Assembly: GCA_963971405.1 (NCBI GenBank)
Contig: OZ020484.1
Location: forward strand, 4,588,001-4,652,000
Reading direction: 5' to 3'
Length of the DNA stretch: 64,000 nt
Source of the DNA: Psococerastis gibbosa
Lineage: Eukaryota; Arthropoda; Insecta; Psocodea; Psocidae
Every line of letters starts with the position of its first letter. The stretch's first letter is position 1. Shown one piece after another: positions 40,441-51,610 of this stretch. Both the position numbers and the translations under genes were made by a program. The notes under the pieces are model-generated. The model saw nothing but the letters and a program-made list of their open reading frames with translations, was not told the origin of the DNA and searched no databases.

Positions 40441-40544
40441 GACATTTTAGGAGACATGTGTCTCCGATTTGCTGTTAACTCTTTTTCAGAAAAAAATGCT
40501 CTTGTACTACTTGTGAGCTCTACCCTGCAATCACGCTAACGGTA

Positions 40545-41987
40545 TCAGTGATAACCGTTTTGGTAGACCTCACTGGCCCCAGTTATGTGGACGGGCGCTT
40601 CGAATGTTTTGCCGCGGACGACAGATTCCAACCCCTCACCTGCGTACGTGAGCAGAGGCGACAGCTCCACAAGGCCCTCCCCCGTCACTGTACCTCCCGC
40701 TTGCTCCACGTATTTCCTATGCAGCTGATCAACAGAAGCTCTCGCTGTAATCGCGTTGTCCTTGGCAGCAGACTCGTTATTCTTGATGGGGCTGAACTCC
40801 TCGTCGCGGGGCACTTCCCACGTCACCAGATTCTTTGCAAACAGGAACACGTCAAAGACAAACTTCTCGATTTTGATGCCGTTCGGCTCAGCGGGCGTAA
40901 TACGCTCCCCAGCGCCGTTCACGTAAGGGATCTTCTTACGTGCCGTGTGTAGACGTAGCTGCGATTCGAAATCGTTGGCAACATTCATCAAGAAATCAGT
41001 CGTGAAGAAATGGTTGCAAATGTTGCCGGCATTAAAGGTGAGTCTGCCATCTGGGTCCCTTAGGGAGGCTGTTGCCAAGGTTACCTCGCTGTACTCGACA
41101 ACCTGATAGACGCCATTCACAGAACAGACTACTCCCAATGGCTCGGTCGGCACAGTCTTTTCGACAACTTTGGCACCGCAATCTGCACCTCTCTGTACGC
41201 AAAACCCAATGAAAACTGGGTCAGCTACCTTCACCAGGATATTGTCAACGCTATGTGCATGTAAATACTTAATACCTCGCCGCTGCAAGTCTTGCAGTAC
41301 GTTTCTTTCTCGAAGTGCCCTGTACAGGCCCCCATTGCCATCAGGTGATTTAGACACTTTGTGTTTCTCATCAAGAAATATTTTCCCGTCAAAAGCAAAA
41401 CAGGGCAACATACCTTGTTCAAACATAAAAATGTTGTCCTTGTCCAGGCCAAAGTAATTGTTTTTCTCGAAAAACTTAGCAGTACTTTCCATGGTAGCAT
41501 CGCTTGTCATAATGTACCAAGTGATTGCGCATCGACGACCGTATCGTTCTTCAGCCATATTTTGCAGTTTCCTAATTCTTTCCGCCTGAATTTGAAACAG
41601 CGGCTTGTGGGAGGGTAGGCCTGCATCGTACATACCTTTCGGGTAGCTGACACCCAGCCTGGTGCCCTGACCACCTGCCAACAACAGCACACCCACATGA
41701 TTATCACTAATTTGCTTTAAACCTATATCCTCATACGTATTGAGTAGTTCAGCACCACTACGCGACACCGACCCGTAACAGTCTTTGGGCACTGGCTTGA
41801 TAAGTCCGTCCAACTTTTCATTACACAAAGTTTTTGAAGCACTTTCAAAGTAACCAGTAACTTCTTTCAAATTGAGCTCTTTGATGTCTTTGAGTAGTGC
41901 CTCTTTCTCGTTGTCTGACAGCTCGTTCCAAAATGTCAGCAGGTGTTGTTGGCCGAAGGCCTCGAGTTGCGATCGCGCAAGTTCCAT
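40545..41987 (-). CDS. UAP1: UAP1, UDP-N-acetylhexosamine pyrophosphorylase
   Basis: This cytosolic enzyme makes UDP-GlcNAc from GlcNAc-1-phosphate and UTP, the last step before chitin and glycan synthesis (known of the family; mummy in flies). The uninterrupted frame gives 480 residues, in the insect range. The nucleotide-binding loop LAGGQGTRLG is at 103-112, followed by YPKGMYDAGLPSHKPLFQIQ. Further family motifs are ITWYIMTSDAT, FFEKNNYFGLD, PDGNGGLYRAL, HAHSVDNILVKVADPVFIGF and, near the C-terminus, SPLLTYAGEGLE. The start ATG gives the expected MELARSQLEAFGQQHLL N-terminus. It lacks introns. No adjacent poly(A) tract marks it as a retrocopy, and the intact frame suggests function. Confidence 0.96.
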   Translation of the reverse strand: MELARSQLEAFGQQHLLTFWNELSDNEKEALLKDIKELNLKEVTGYFESASKTLCNEKLDGLIKPVPKDCYGSVSRSGAELLNTYEDIGLKQISDNHVGVLLLAGGQGTRLGVSYPKGMYDAGLPSHKPLFQIQAERIRKLQNMAEERYGRRCAITWYIMTSDATMESTAKFFEKNNYFGLDKDNIFMFEQGMLPCFAFDGKIFLDEKHKVSKSPDGNGGLYRALRERNVLQDLQRRGIKYLHAHSVDNILVKVADPVFIGFCVQRGADCGAKVVEKTVPTEPLGVVCSVNGVYQVVEYSEVTLATASLRDPDGRLTFNAGNICNHFFTTDFLMNVANDFESQLRLHTARKKIPYVNGAGERITPAEPNGIKIEKFVFDVFLFAKNLVTWEVPRDEEFSPIKNNESAAKDNAITARASVDQLHRKYVEQAGGTVTGEGLVELSPLLTYAGEGLESVVRGKTFEAPVHITGASEVYQNGYH

Positions 41988-43004
41988 AGCTAGTCGGATA
42001 ACGGCAATACACCTTCCACTACGATAACTTGTACGGGACTAATAGAGAAAGTTAACATTCTGGCAAGAACACAGGCTTGATCAAAGATCCACGACACGGC
42101 ACGCTAGCAGACAGCTATCTGTCAGTGGGGAGGGAGCATGCGCATTGCATTTGTTTTGGAATGGAATTTTCGCGCTACCTTTCAAAAGTTTTTAATACTT
42201 GTACTCATGTTTTTACGTTTATTTTTACTTACGGATTTATTTTCTCACTGGAAGATCAAAGATATTTCAGGTCATGATTTATGTAATAACAATACCTAAC
42301 AATAATTAAAATGTAAAATAATAAATTTGTGTCGTAATAATTGTACAATTATAGGCCTACTATTAAAATAAAAAATGGTTGTCCGTAAGTCGGTCGTAAA
42401 GTCGGTTTACGGACGATATTTTCACGTGAAAACGCCTAAATTACTAAATCCCTGACGTTTCACACCCCCAAAGCCAAACCCCTTGCTTGATCACTACAAA
42501 TATAGCATGGCCTAAAAGAGGAAGAATAGACGAAGACATGGGTATAATGACAAAAGAATATAATGACATCGAAGGGAATTGACAAACATGGATGTCATAC
42601 AAGACATATAGTATACAATATACCTAGGTATATATAATGAAAACCAAACTATCTTCGTAATTCGTCATAATAGGCGGTTGGTCAATGTTCAATATAGACG
42701 GAGTCTTAATAAACGGATTCTACTGTATTGAGGTTACACCAATTTTAGGAAAACTCGTTGAAAGAGCGAGGGAAAATCATTAGCGTAAATAGGAGGGCCT
42801 CCCCAGGATTTCTGGTGACAAATGGAGGCTAAAGGCGTAGTATCCACAATAACGAAAGGGGGAAATTAATTCTTGGTGTGCTTATTTCACCTGAAGGACT
42901 TAACAAAAATAAAAATAAACTTATTGACTTTCACTTTCACAAAAAAAATATTACTCAAAAAGCTTAAAACCCCAATACTTCAGACCTATTTTTTCAGATT
43001 TTTT
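41988..43004. other. UAP1 upstream region
   Basis: It should contain the UAP1 promoter and 5'UTR. No TATA box is evident. GTAAGTCGGTCGTAAAGTCG near 42390 is a short self-similar stretch. Otherwise unassigned. Confidence 0.45.
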
Positions 43005-43340
43005 CTCCGGGGGAGACCCCCGGGCCCCCCGCAGTGATAGGTTTATTTGTCGGTAAAATCTCAAATGTACTGCTTGCAAAATGCGTAAAACCTCACGAAT
43101 TTGGGCCTATTTATAAATTTTTTTTCCTCCGGGGGAGACCCCCGGGCCCCCTCTTTCTCCAGGGTATAACATGCGCAAAAACCTCACTGATTTGGGATCA
43201 TTTATCAATTTTTTCTCCGGGGTGACCCCCTGACCTCCTTTCCTCCAGTGTATAATATGCGTAAAACGTACCTCACTAATTTGGGCCTATTAATTATCAA
43301 TTTTTTCTCCGGGGGAGACCCCCGGGCCCCCCTGCTTCCA
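43005..43340. repeat. Four-unit array with GC-rich palindromes
   Basis: CTCCGGGGGAGACCCCCGGG (or a decayed form) starts at 43005, 43127, 43215 and 43307. Units share GGGTATAACATGCG, AAACCTCAC and AATTTGGGCCTATT around it, with spacings of 122, 88 and 92 bp. Each core is a near-perfect CCGGGGG-AGA-CCCCCGG hairpin. A similar string occurs in the elements at 1759 and 22780. Confidence 0.75.
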
Positions 43341-43497
43341 GGGTATAACATGTGTATTGGTCACTTATACCCTACTTGAAAGATGAATGTATAGGTTCCA
43401 TTTTAGGCCAAATTCTCCCGCATCCTCCGAGAAAAATACCAAAATCCGCGTCTGGTACCACCATTCAGAACCGGTTCAGCAATTTGGCCGTCATGCA

Positions 43498-43752
43498 CAT
43501 ATGAGAAGCTTGGTTACAAACGTGGCCAACTCCATTTTTTCTCAAAATGGGGTTTTGATCCAACCTTGCAGAAAATTTTAATGTCCACCTCCACGTTGTA
43601 AAATAAAGTGACAAAAGCAGCTAGATTCCGCACAGAAGCGTTGAGAAGTCTAGGGTTTGCTATACACTTAATGCAATTTTCAACAGAAAATCCGCTCTCC
43701 TGAAAAATTCTAAAAATTGGAGTTGGCCATGTTTGTAAACAGCCTCCTCATA
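43498..43752. repeat. TA-flanked inverted-repeat element, ~255 bp
   Basis: The arms ATGAGAAGCTTGGTTACAAA and GTTTGTAAACAGCCTCCTCA pair, continuing as CGTGGCCAACTCCA and GGAGTTGGCCATG. TA borders both sides. Confidence 0.6.
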
Positions 43753-45193
43753 TATAGTAGAATGAGACGACTAGGTCGCTGGGCGTTCCAGAAACAAAAG
43801 TTTACTTTTTATTTTTTTGTTTTACTGAACTTGAATAAGTTGAATAGTTTAATGTAATTCATACTCATTAAAAAACAATAAAATTTAAATAATAAAAAAA
43901 GTCATATAATTTGCTAGGCAGACTTCCCCCCCCCCCAGAAATTTTGGAAATTGAGAAAATAGAGGAATATTAGCGAATTGGGTGAGCGAGGGAAAAGAGG
44001 GAAATTTTGAGTTGTCGCTGAGGGAAATGTGATATATCGCAAGTGGAAACGCTGACTGCAATACAAACCAATTCAAGTCTACACTGCCTATTCAATTGCA
44101 TCGTCCTTCGACTAGCTACACATCTATTAGAAACTTGGCTTGATGATGTACAGTGTCAGTATGTACCTAATGTATAGGCTCCATTGCTGCCCCAAGGCTC
44201 GCTGTTACTGTTTTGGCTAGGAGGTCCGGTAATTTATTTTATTCTACACAGCATAAACTAGGGCTATGGGCTATATTAGGCCTACATTTTTGAAGTCTAA
44301 GAGTTTATTAGTACTAGCAGGCTAGCTAACTTTGCCAGTTTGATCGCGGTTCCTTCAACGGCACATCAATGAGCGTTAAGACTTTGGACGAATTAATAGC
44401 AGATTAGCCTGTCAAGTGAGCAAGAATACTTTACAAAATGAGATAGATTGCAATATACGTAATCAGCCTCCGTTTAAGGCACCTTCCACTCATATGTTAA
44501 GTCCTTTAATAACGATTAACATCGGACTGCGTAGTTTGATGAGCATATAGCAGCCTTGCGGATAGGCAAAATAACAAATCACTTAATGTTATTTAGCATC
44601 GAGACTTTCTTCTTCTGGCTCTACAGACCTTGGTGGGCTCAACAACACTCCCCCAGTCATCTCGGTTTTGTACGACGCTCCACCATCTACGGACTCCCAA
44701 CTAGCGGAGGTCAATTTCTAAGTCATACTTTCAGCGGTGTTGTGGACGTCCCTGCAGTCTTCTCCCTGTCTTGTACTTGCTTTGTACATTTTGTTCCAAA
44801 CTTACCTACTTAACCAACTTCTTTCTCCTGTGAGACTGTTTTTAAAAGGTCGTCTGAGATTCGAGATGTCGCTATTCTTTAAAGCGCTTGCAAAATATTT
44901 TGTTGGATGACGACACTCAGTGCCAGCAATATTTCTGTAATCTTTGATGGGCTAATAAGCCAAGATACTTCGGCCATGTGGTGAGGAACGAAAAGTATCG
45001 CCTTCTGCATGTAATAATCCAAGGGAAGATAGAAGTACAGAGAGTTCCCAGCAGAATAAAAACATCCTGATTGAAAAACCTGAGGCAGTGGTTTCAGAGC
45101 ACCAGTCCCCAAGGCCCAAATTGCCATGATGATCGCCAATGTTCGATAGAAGAGGCATTTAAAGAGGACGAAGAATTCTGCCTTGGGTAGATA
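43753..45193. other. Intergenic
   Basis: A LINE-like antisense stretch may lie near 44600-44830 (pyrimidine-rich, CTACAGACCTTGGTGGGCTC). No gene is supported. Confidence 0.4.
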
Positions 45194-45301
45194 CCTTGCA
45201 CGTTAAATATCACATACTACACTATCGATCCTTGTACGTTAAATATCACATACTACACTATCGATCCTTGTACGTTAAATATCACATACTACACTATCGA
45301 T
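45194..45301. repeat. 36-bp tandem repeat, three units
   Basis: The unit starts CCTTGTACGTTAAATATCAC and ends ACACTATCGAT, repeating at 45194, 45230 and 45266 with a single change (C for T) in the first unit. An (ATCA)n run follows directly. Confidence 0.95.
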
Positions 45302-46231
45302 CAATCAATCAAACTATATTTGTCCTTGACCCACCACTAAGGTGGGATTGATAGTGGACTTGACTCCTGTGAAAAGTCTTATATTTTTGAGGTCCAACCG
45401 TTGCCCGCATTTCAAGGTAACCCTTCAATCAGAGAGTACCTATATAGGCTATTGTTCCACGATAACCAGCATGAAAGTAGGTGCGCATTATACCTTAGCA
45501 TTTGAAAGGTCTAGCCGTCCTATTAGAGCGAATGCACTTTGCGATATTCTGTCTATATGCAGACTGCTGGGTTGAACAAGGTCACCAACTTCACAGGGCG
45601 TTCCTTTCAAATCCGGCCTTGAGCAAAATGTCATAATAAACTTGTCCCGTTATTTTTAGCTTAGTATACTATACTTGCTTTTTTTTTTTTCATTTTCCGG
45701 CATGCTCCATTGTGACGGCCCAAGAAAAAAGTGGACGGAAGGCGACAGGCCTAGCAAATTTCGAACAAAATCTCCGGTCTTATAATGGTGACGACAATGG
45801 ATCCCCTTCTCCCTCCTCCCTCTTCTTCTCTTGTTTCTTCTCTATTTAATTTTAAGCATCTAGATATATTAATACAATATGTTTGTTTTTAAGGTTAGCA
45901 TGAAAAGAAGACTTTATAGTCTTATTGTTCGCCTTTTGTTTTGTTTTTATTCAATAAAGTCGTTTTCAATTCAAAATATCAGCTAGATCAGATGAGCAAA
46001 GCAGAATATAAATTATATTACAATATCAGGTATACCCCAGCGGTAGTCTACTGAAAAAAATACGATGATAGCGACAGAATTGGCTGTTCTTTGTAACAGA
46101 CACTTGTATAGGTCTAATTTATGTATACCGTTAAGGTACACTAATGTGGTGGACCGTATATTATGCGTACTTTCTTACTTATAATCCCAGTTTTTTGTGT
46201 AACAATGATGCAATGGAACAATGATGCAGGT
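45302..46231. other. Intergenic
   Basis: The first 60 bp (TTGACCCACCACTAAGGTGG) match a repeat also at 23900 and 16560. The remainder is unassigned. Confidence 0.45.
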
Positions 46232-46315
46232 GAAGAACCAGTAGAATCCGGGCTGATGGGCCGTGGTCGAATTGAAAGTCAACTTCCGGATTCTACTGGT
46301 TCTTCATTTGAATCC
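46232..46315. repeat. Hairpin, 20-bp perfect stem
   Basis: GAAGAACCAGTAGAATCCGG and its exact complement flank a 44-nt loop. Loop motifs GATGGGCCGTGGTCG and GAAAGTCAACTTCCG resemble 37320-37360. Confidence 0.75.
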
Positions 46316-46351
46316 GGCCGTGAAAGCCTTTGCAGTTACTATGATGCAGGT

Positions 46352-46500
46352 GCCAGGAACGGATCCAGCCCATTTTTTGGGGGAGTTCACAATAGAACAA
46401 ACATATTATGTATAGTATCGATTAAATTAGAGCGTAATAAATTAACTTGCAATAGATTTACTAGATTTGGGGGGGGGGGTAGCAGCTTCTCCTGTAGGCT
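46352..46500. repeat. Partial copy of the CAGGGACGGATCCAG hAT element
   Basis: GGAACGGATCCAGCCCATTT and TTAGAGCGTAATAAATTAAC match 48600-48770; the right end is missing or changed to a G tract. Confidence 0.55.
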
Positions 46501-47207
46501 TCTCTTTGATGTGTTGACACTTTAGAATCCGGGATGATAGGCCGTGAATGTCTTTGTAATTATAAAGGGCTTCTCTTTCCTAAAAAAGATAGTTTATAAG
46601 CCTATTGACCAGAAGGTTTGTTAAAAAAAAACGTTGCCAACGCTAACATTGGCCTAAGGCACGAAATGAGCAAGACAATCGGAAATAAGACTGCACTATG
46701 TTTACGTTGATTATACTTCATGGATTCCAGACTTGAAACAGATGGGGTTGATATAAAAGCCAGCTGTCATATCATGTTTCAAGGGTTCTTTATGGTTTTA
46801 AGATATGATAATAACCGCTTAAGAGACAGTCAGAGGGGCAAACCTTAACTGATACAAATAAAATTTCGCAGGAAAAATCAATAAATGAGATATCATAAAG
46901 TACGGTATGGCAGCAATGATCCTCAACATATTAATGCAATTATTATGAGACTCAGAGGCGTAACGTTTTAGAATGATGGCGGGGGCAAAACTAACTACAT
47001 AAGTAGACCTTATGACGTCATCAGGCAGGATAAGAAAAAATTGAAAATATAAGAGCAAAATAGTAGGGTTTTACCCATTTTAATAGTTGTAAAGTATAGC
47101 TGTAGATTTTACAAAGCTAACAAAGGAATGCTTACATTCATATTGCTGCAAAGGGGGTCTGCATGAACCACGTCTTACAATGCTAGAGGCTGGGGGGGGG
47201 GGGGCAG
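46501..47207. other. Intergenic
   Basis: No recognised feature besides a G run at about 47193-47204. Confidence 0.4.
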
Positions 47208-47449
47208 CAGTAGTAGTATGGTTGGACACAGTCCCAGGCCACGGTGTGGGCCCAAAGGACAGGGGACCTCCTGATTATAGTGGATTCCGAACCACTTGGG
47301 ATTCACAGTGAAGTCACACGATTAGTTCGGAAGTGACCAGGACAAGTCCTACCATGTTTCCCTACCGGCACTGTGCACACTACCAAGTTATCTGCATCTT
47401 TGAACCTGCTCTGGTCCGCTGGATTAAACTTGGTAAGGTGGCCGGCTGG
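47208..47449. repeat. Dispersed repeat, ~240 bp (copy 1)
   Basis: Nearly identical to 55477-55711, sharing GGACACAGTCCCAGGCCACG, CCTCCTGATTATAGTGGATT and TCTTTGAACCTGCTCTGGTC. The class is unknown. Confidence 0.75.
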
Positions 47450-47631
47450 GGGGGGGGGGGGGGGCAAAGCCCCCTCAAAAGGAGCTGGGAGGCAAGATGG
47501 ACAGTACCCAGCCCCCCCCCCCCCAACTTTACGCCCCTGAATTGAGACTATTAACACCGGTTATTGTTATTGAAATTGAATTGTAAAAAAAAAAAATAGG
47601 TATCAGGTCCAATACTGCAGCCAAGGTTTAA

Positions 47632-47836
47632 TAATGACTTTTGTTCTATTTCTATTACTAAGCGGAGTTAGGGTTATAGGGTTACATAAAGCCCTCTCTT
47701 ACACTCAACTAGGAAGGTCCGGCATTGCCTGCTTTACAAGCCCGAAGAATGGCTAGAAAATGCAGTATGTGCGGGACTCGAACCAACAACCTTTCGTCTG
47801 AAAGTTTGAGTCTGCACCACTACTCGTCATGTCATG
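47632..47836 (-). mobile_element. SINE-1 copy (e), minus strand
   Basis: It contains the box B complement GGGACTCGAACC and body complements AGCGGAGTTAGGGTTATAGG and CTCTTACACTCAACTAGGAA. More diverged than the other copies. Confidence 0.78.
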
Positions 47837-48066
47837 TCATGGTGCTAAATATCAAAATGGAAAGGAACAATTTTTCTACTTTATAATATCACATTCAATG
47901 AATTTTATTGTAAGCCCCTTGGATCTATACCTATTTTCTGTGAAATCGAAAAAAGTGCACTATGGGGCTGATCAATTGCCTCTGAAATTGCAGCCAAAGC
48001 ACAAGTAGGCGAGGCAAAGTGGCTTATTTTGTTAATATATAGGTACAGTATGAGATACAAGGAAGA

Positions 48067-48201
48067 AGACTACCAGGGAGGCCGAAAGTTACACTGAGAA
48101 GAATGATCGACGGAGATATGAGAAGTTTGGGGCTTTCAACCGAGGACACGCTGCATAAGACGGTGTGGAAACGCTGCTGTCGGGCCGCCGACCCTCTATG
48201 A
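48067..48201 (+). pseudogene. LINE ORF2 C-terminal tail, different lineage
   Basis: An open frame reads RLPGRPKVTLRRMIDGDMRS, LGLSTEDTLHKTVW and KRCCRAADPL to a TGA. This is a typical non-LTR retrotransposon tail. No RT domain precedes it. Confidence 0.65.
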
Positions 48202-48599
48202 GTAAAAGTAAAATTAAGTATGGCGTATGCCTGAGGACTGGTGGAAGTTTTGCTCTACTTCACTTTGAAGAGTGTTGCTGTCTGCAGTGCCGGATTAACT
48301 ATGAGACCATCCCACAAAAAGACAAAGATGGGCCTCCCAAAACAAACCCACAATGGCACATTTTAACACTTAAAAATAGAAAACTTCAAAAAAAGGAAAG
48401 ACTGGAAATGTTTTAAATTTTGTGTTGTTCTGTTGTCCCCTGGTTTTTCAAATAAATAAAATGATTAACTAGGGGGCCTCTAGAATCCAGATTGGTTTGC
48501 CCTCAAGACCTCCACAGAATTTAATCTGCTGTCAGCACCGATTTCCGAATCGATGATGGTTGGCCCGTTTCACGAGACGTCACCCACAGGCTCTCTTCA

Positions 48600-48770
48600 C
48601 AGGGACGGATCCAGCCCATTTTTTGGGGGGAGGGGGGGTAGCTGAGGGTCAAAATAGGAAAAACTTATGTAGGATCGACTAAATTAGAGCGTAATAACTT
48701 AATTTACAATAGATTTACCAAATTTCGGGGCACCTCCCCCCCTACCCCTCCCCCCCTGTATCCGTCCTTG
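48600..48770. mobile_element. Non-autonomous hAT element, 171 bp
   Basis: It is flanked by a perfect 8-bp duplication TCTCTTCA (48592-48599 and 48771-48778). The ends CAGGGACGGATCCAG and CTGTATCCGTCCTTG are imperfect inverted repeats. Inner arms are G-rich and C-rich. Confidence 0.88.
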
Positions 48771-49130
48771 TCTCTTCATAACGGGAATCGAACTTACAAC
48801 ATAAAAAATTCCTCCCAGCCAGTGTTCGTCCCTACCAAGTGGAAGCTACGCAAGATACAAATATTAGATAACCGACAGAAAAGTCTAATAATTACGCTAA
48901 AGAATGCAGTCCATGAGGAACTTAGCATCACGCAAACAATGGACAATGGCTAGATATGCGTACCTACGCGTGAAGGATTAAAGCAGTGTGGTGAAAGTAT
49001 ATAGGTAGGATGTACCCATGACCGCACAGCCTCACGCATAATACACAGGTTTCTTAATTTAGTGGTCATCTACCCACATAACTATAGTATATGATAAGTA
49101 GGACTGGCAACCTTTAGGGCTCTGCTTAAT

Positions 49131-49600
49131 TGTGACCAGCAGGGGCCCACAATGCGCAAGGCATGAAATATTAGGAAAAAAATAGTCACTGGGTAGTGAC
49201 AGTAGTACAATGGTTGACAGGAGCTGGAAGAGCCGTAATACTGTACAATACATCATGACATACAGGCTCAGCTTAGTTGTGACCAGCAGGGGGCCCACAA
49301 TGCGAAATACATGAAATATTAGGGGCAAAAATAGTCACTCGGTAGTGTGCACATTGGTTGACAGGAGCTGGAAGAGCCGCAATACTGGCATCATGCTTAA
49401 TTGTGACCAGCAGGGGGCCCACAATGCGAAAGACATGAAATATTAGAAGAAAAAAAATAGTCCCTGGGTTGGCAGTGGTTGACAGGAGCTGGAATGAACT
49501 GCAACTAGCATAGTAGGCTCCCTGCTGGGCACAAGTACTACACTATTGACCAGCAGGGGGCCTACAATGCCAGACATGAAATATTAGGAGCTGGAAGAGT
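49131..49600. repeat. Four-unit minisatellite with CTCF-core-like motif
   Basis: Units of about 124-147 bp start TGTGACCAGCAGGGGGCCCA and contain GACATGAAATATTAG and GTTGACAGGAGCTGGAAGAG. The motif CCAGCAGGGG begins at 49136, 49283, 49407 and 49550. The fourth unit is shortened. A near match in the opposite orientation (GCTCCCTGCTGGG) lies near 49517. Confidence 0.85.
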
Positions 49601-49736
49601 CACAACTGTTTTCTGGTGCAACTGTGGGTGCACACAGGATATCCAGCAGTTTTAGCTGGAACACAGCTGACAGAACTGTGGTCTTCACTACGGGTCGTGA
49701 TGGTCCTTGAGTTCATTCTCATTCATATGGGGGAAG

Positions 49737-49945
49737 GACATGTAGAGTAGTGGTACAGACTCCGAATTTCACCCGAAAGGCTGTTGGTTCGAGTCCCACA
49801 CTTGCTACATTTTCTGGCCATGCTTCAGAGGGTATGTAAAGCAGGCGGTCCCGGGCCTTCCTAGTTGAGTGTAAGAGAGGGTTTTATAGCCCTAACTCCA
49901 CTAGGTTGGCTTAGTAATGGAACAAAATGTCAATATTTATTTATT
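49737..49945 (+). mobile_element. SINE-1 copy (f)
   Basis: Starts GGACATGTAGAGTAGTGGTA, box B GGTTCGAGTCC, standard body, and tail TATTTATTTATTC. Confidence 0.86.
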
Positions 49946-50174
49946 CATTCCGATGTTTTGCCCTGGTGGGAGGAAATTTCCAAGTAAGGCTATATTTTGT
50001 GTACTGCTGAGTACCTAAGGCTTTTACCGTACGATTGTCTCTTTAGTCAGTGCTTACTCAGCTTGTTACGTAAATCCGGCACCGACTACACCACTGTTAT
50101 AGGAGGCCCATAGGCGTAGTAGTAGTCAATGTATTGGCGATAGAAGGTCCATAGAACTGTCAAGGGCAATACAA

Positions 50175-50444
50175 CTAAACAGCCAGTTCTTTAGCGAAGT
50201 TTGCTATTGCTGTATGACTAATGTTCACCACGGGGTTCTCCTGTACACCGAAAATACCAAGAATTCGCCAGCGAAGGCGCCATCGGGCTAGGCAGCTAGT
50301 TAAAATGTGCCAGCCAGTCTCTTCTTCTTCTCTGCAGAACCGACGGGTTGTCTCTCCCACTAAGCCCGACTTCGCCAGGAATGGTCTGTGACCGGTGAGC
50401 AAGGCCGTTACTGTACTAATCCCCATCCTTTTCAAGCCGAGCAT
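50175..50444 (-). pseudogene. LINE RNase H-like C-terminal fragment
   Basis: The minus-strand open frame of 89 residues reads STVTALLTGHRPFLAKSGL, then CREEEETGWHILTSC, the usual LTGH...C-EEET--H-L--C pattern at the C-terminus of Jockey-like non-LTR elements. The preceding RT is missing. Confidence 0.65.
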
Positions 50445-50689
50445 ACCTAGGCCCTAAGACGTAACCATATAATTGTAATAAAACAGCATGCAAGTTCACC
50501 TGACTTCACTATTATACGGATAAAAAGCGAGGGAGACATATAAACACGACTCCAGCATAATGCTTTAGAAGTTCAATGACCCAGTGTACTGGACGGGTAT
50601 CGGTCCAATACACTTTCCCACACAAATTGGTCTCCAGGGGCCATGCCAGGGAAAGTGGGACATATTATGATCGTGCATCGATATAGAAA

Positions 50690-50960
50690 GAAAGAAAGAA
50701 AGAAATTGACTTTATTTTTTGACATTTTTCAGGCGAGCTTTGGCCCGTTAGGCCAACTCTTACAACTAACCCTTTGGACAAAATAATGTTATAAAATTAA
50801 TAGACCTGCTTACTTCCAAATAATTTAACTAACACAAAATTTAATAGTGCGTTACAAGCGGGAATTAATCAAATAAACAATTTAAAAAAATATATAAAAA
50901 GTGATGTACGGACGTAACCTTCCCATTCATCCAACATTCGCTTCTCATTCATACCGTTGT
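50690..50960 (-). repeat. Probable LINE 3' end with AAAG microsatellite
   Basis: (GAAA)n at 50690-50705 is followed by TTGACTTTATTTTTTGAC (complement carries an A-rich signal) and AGGCGAGCTTTGGCCCGTTA, shared with 32040-32100. Arrangement suggests the 3' end of a minus-oriented retroelement. Confidence 0.45.
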
Positions 50961-51610
50961 ATGAGAAAATTATTATTTTTCAGCTGATATTCACTCACAC
51001 TTGTTAATTATTCCGACATGGAGGCTTCTGACTGTGACTCTAAGATGAATTCCTAGATGTTTAGGGGGTGGGGGAGGTCACAAGTTGTATTGTATGTAAG
51101 TTTAAAAGGTAATTTGTTTGTTGAAAAGTTGAGTTTTATTCAATTTTTTTTTATTTTTAAATATCTTATGGCTACTCATTTAGGGGTTATGACCCCCCCC
51201 CCCCCATGTGAATCCGCCATTGCTATCAACAGCCATTAGGTCAAATTTTCCCCATTGACAAAGATTTCAGCAAGCAAGTGGAAGCGCACAACGTAGGGCA
51301 CTGGATGACAAAGCAAGATGGAATGCAAGATGCAGAAATGTGCTGCACAACACGATTCACTAAACCGCTATTCAATTATTTGTTAGGCAGTTTCGTAATG
51401 GAGTGACGCAATTGGCTCCGTGAACCGTGACGGGCCAAAAAATCGTGACTAACAGGCCGAGTGCATATATACAGTATAGTTCGAGCTCACTTACCCTAAT
51501 TCAGCAAAGAAATATAGCTTATGCTACAGCTCAAGTTTTGCATATCGGTAGATAGGCCACACCGAATTAGAAATATAGTAGAACCCCTAATCGCGAATCC
51601 TCTGCTACAG
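50961..51610. other. Intergenic
   Basis: It includes a C-run-bordered stretch (51060-51230) that may be a decayed G/C-ended MITE. No gene. Confidence 0.4.

Noticed and set aside
45194..45301. CRISPR-like direct repeats
   Set aside because: Units are head-to-tail with no spacers, in a eukaryotic genome; it is a simple tandem repeat.
49059..49328. 89-codon minus frame in the minisatellite
   Set aside because: It repeats internally with the tandem unit and has no protein resemblance.
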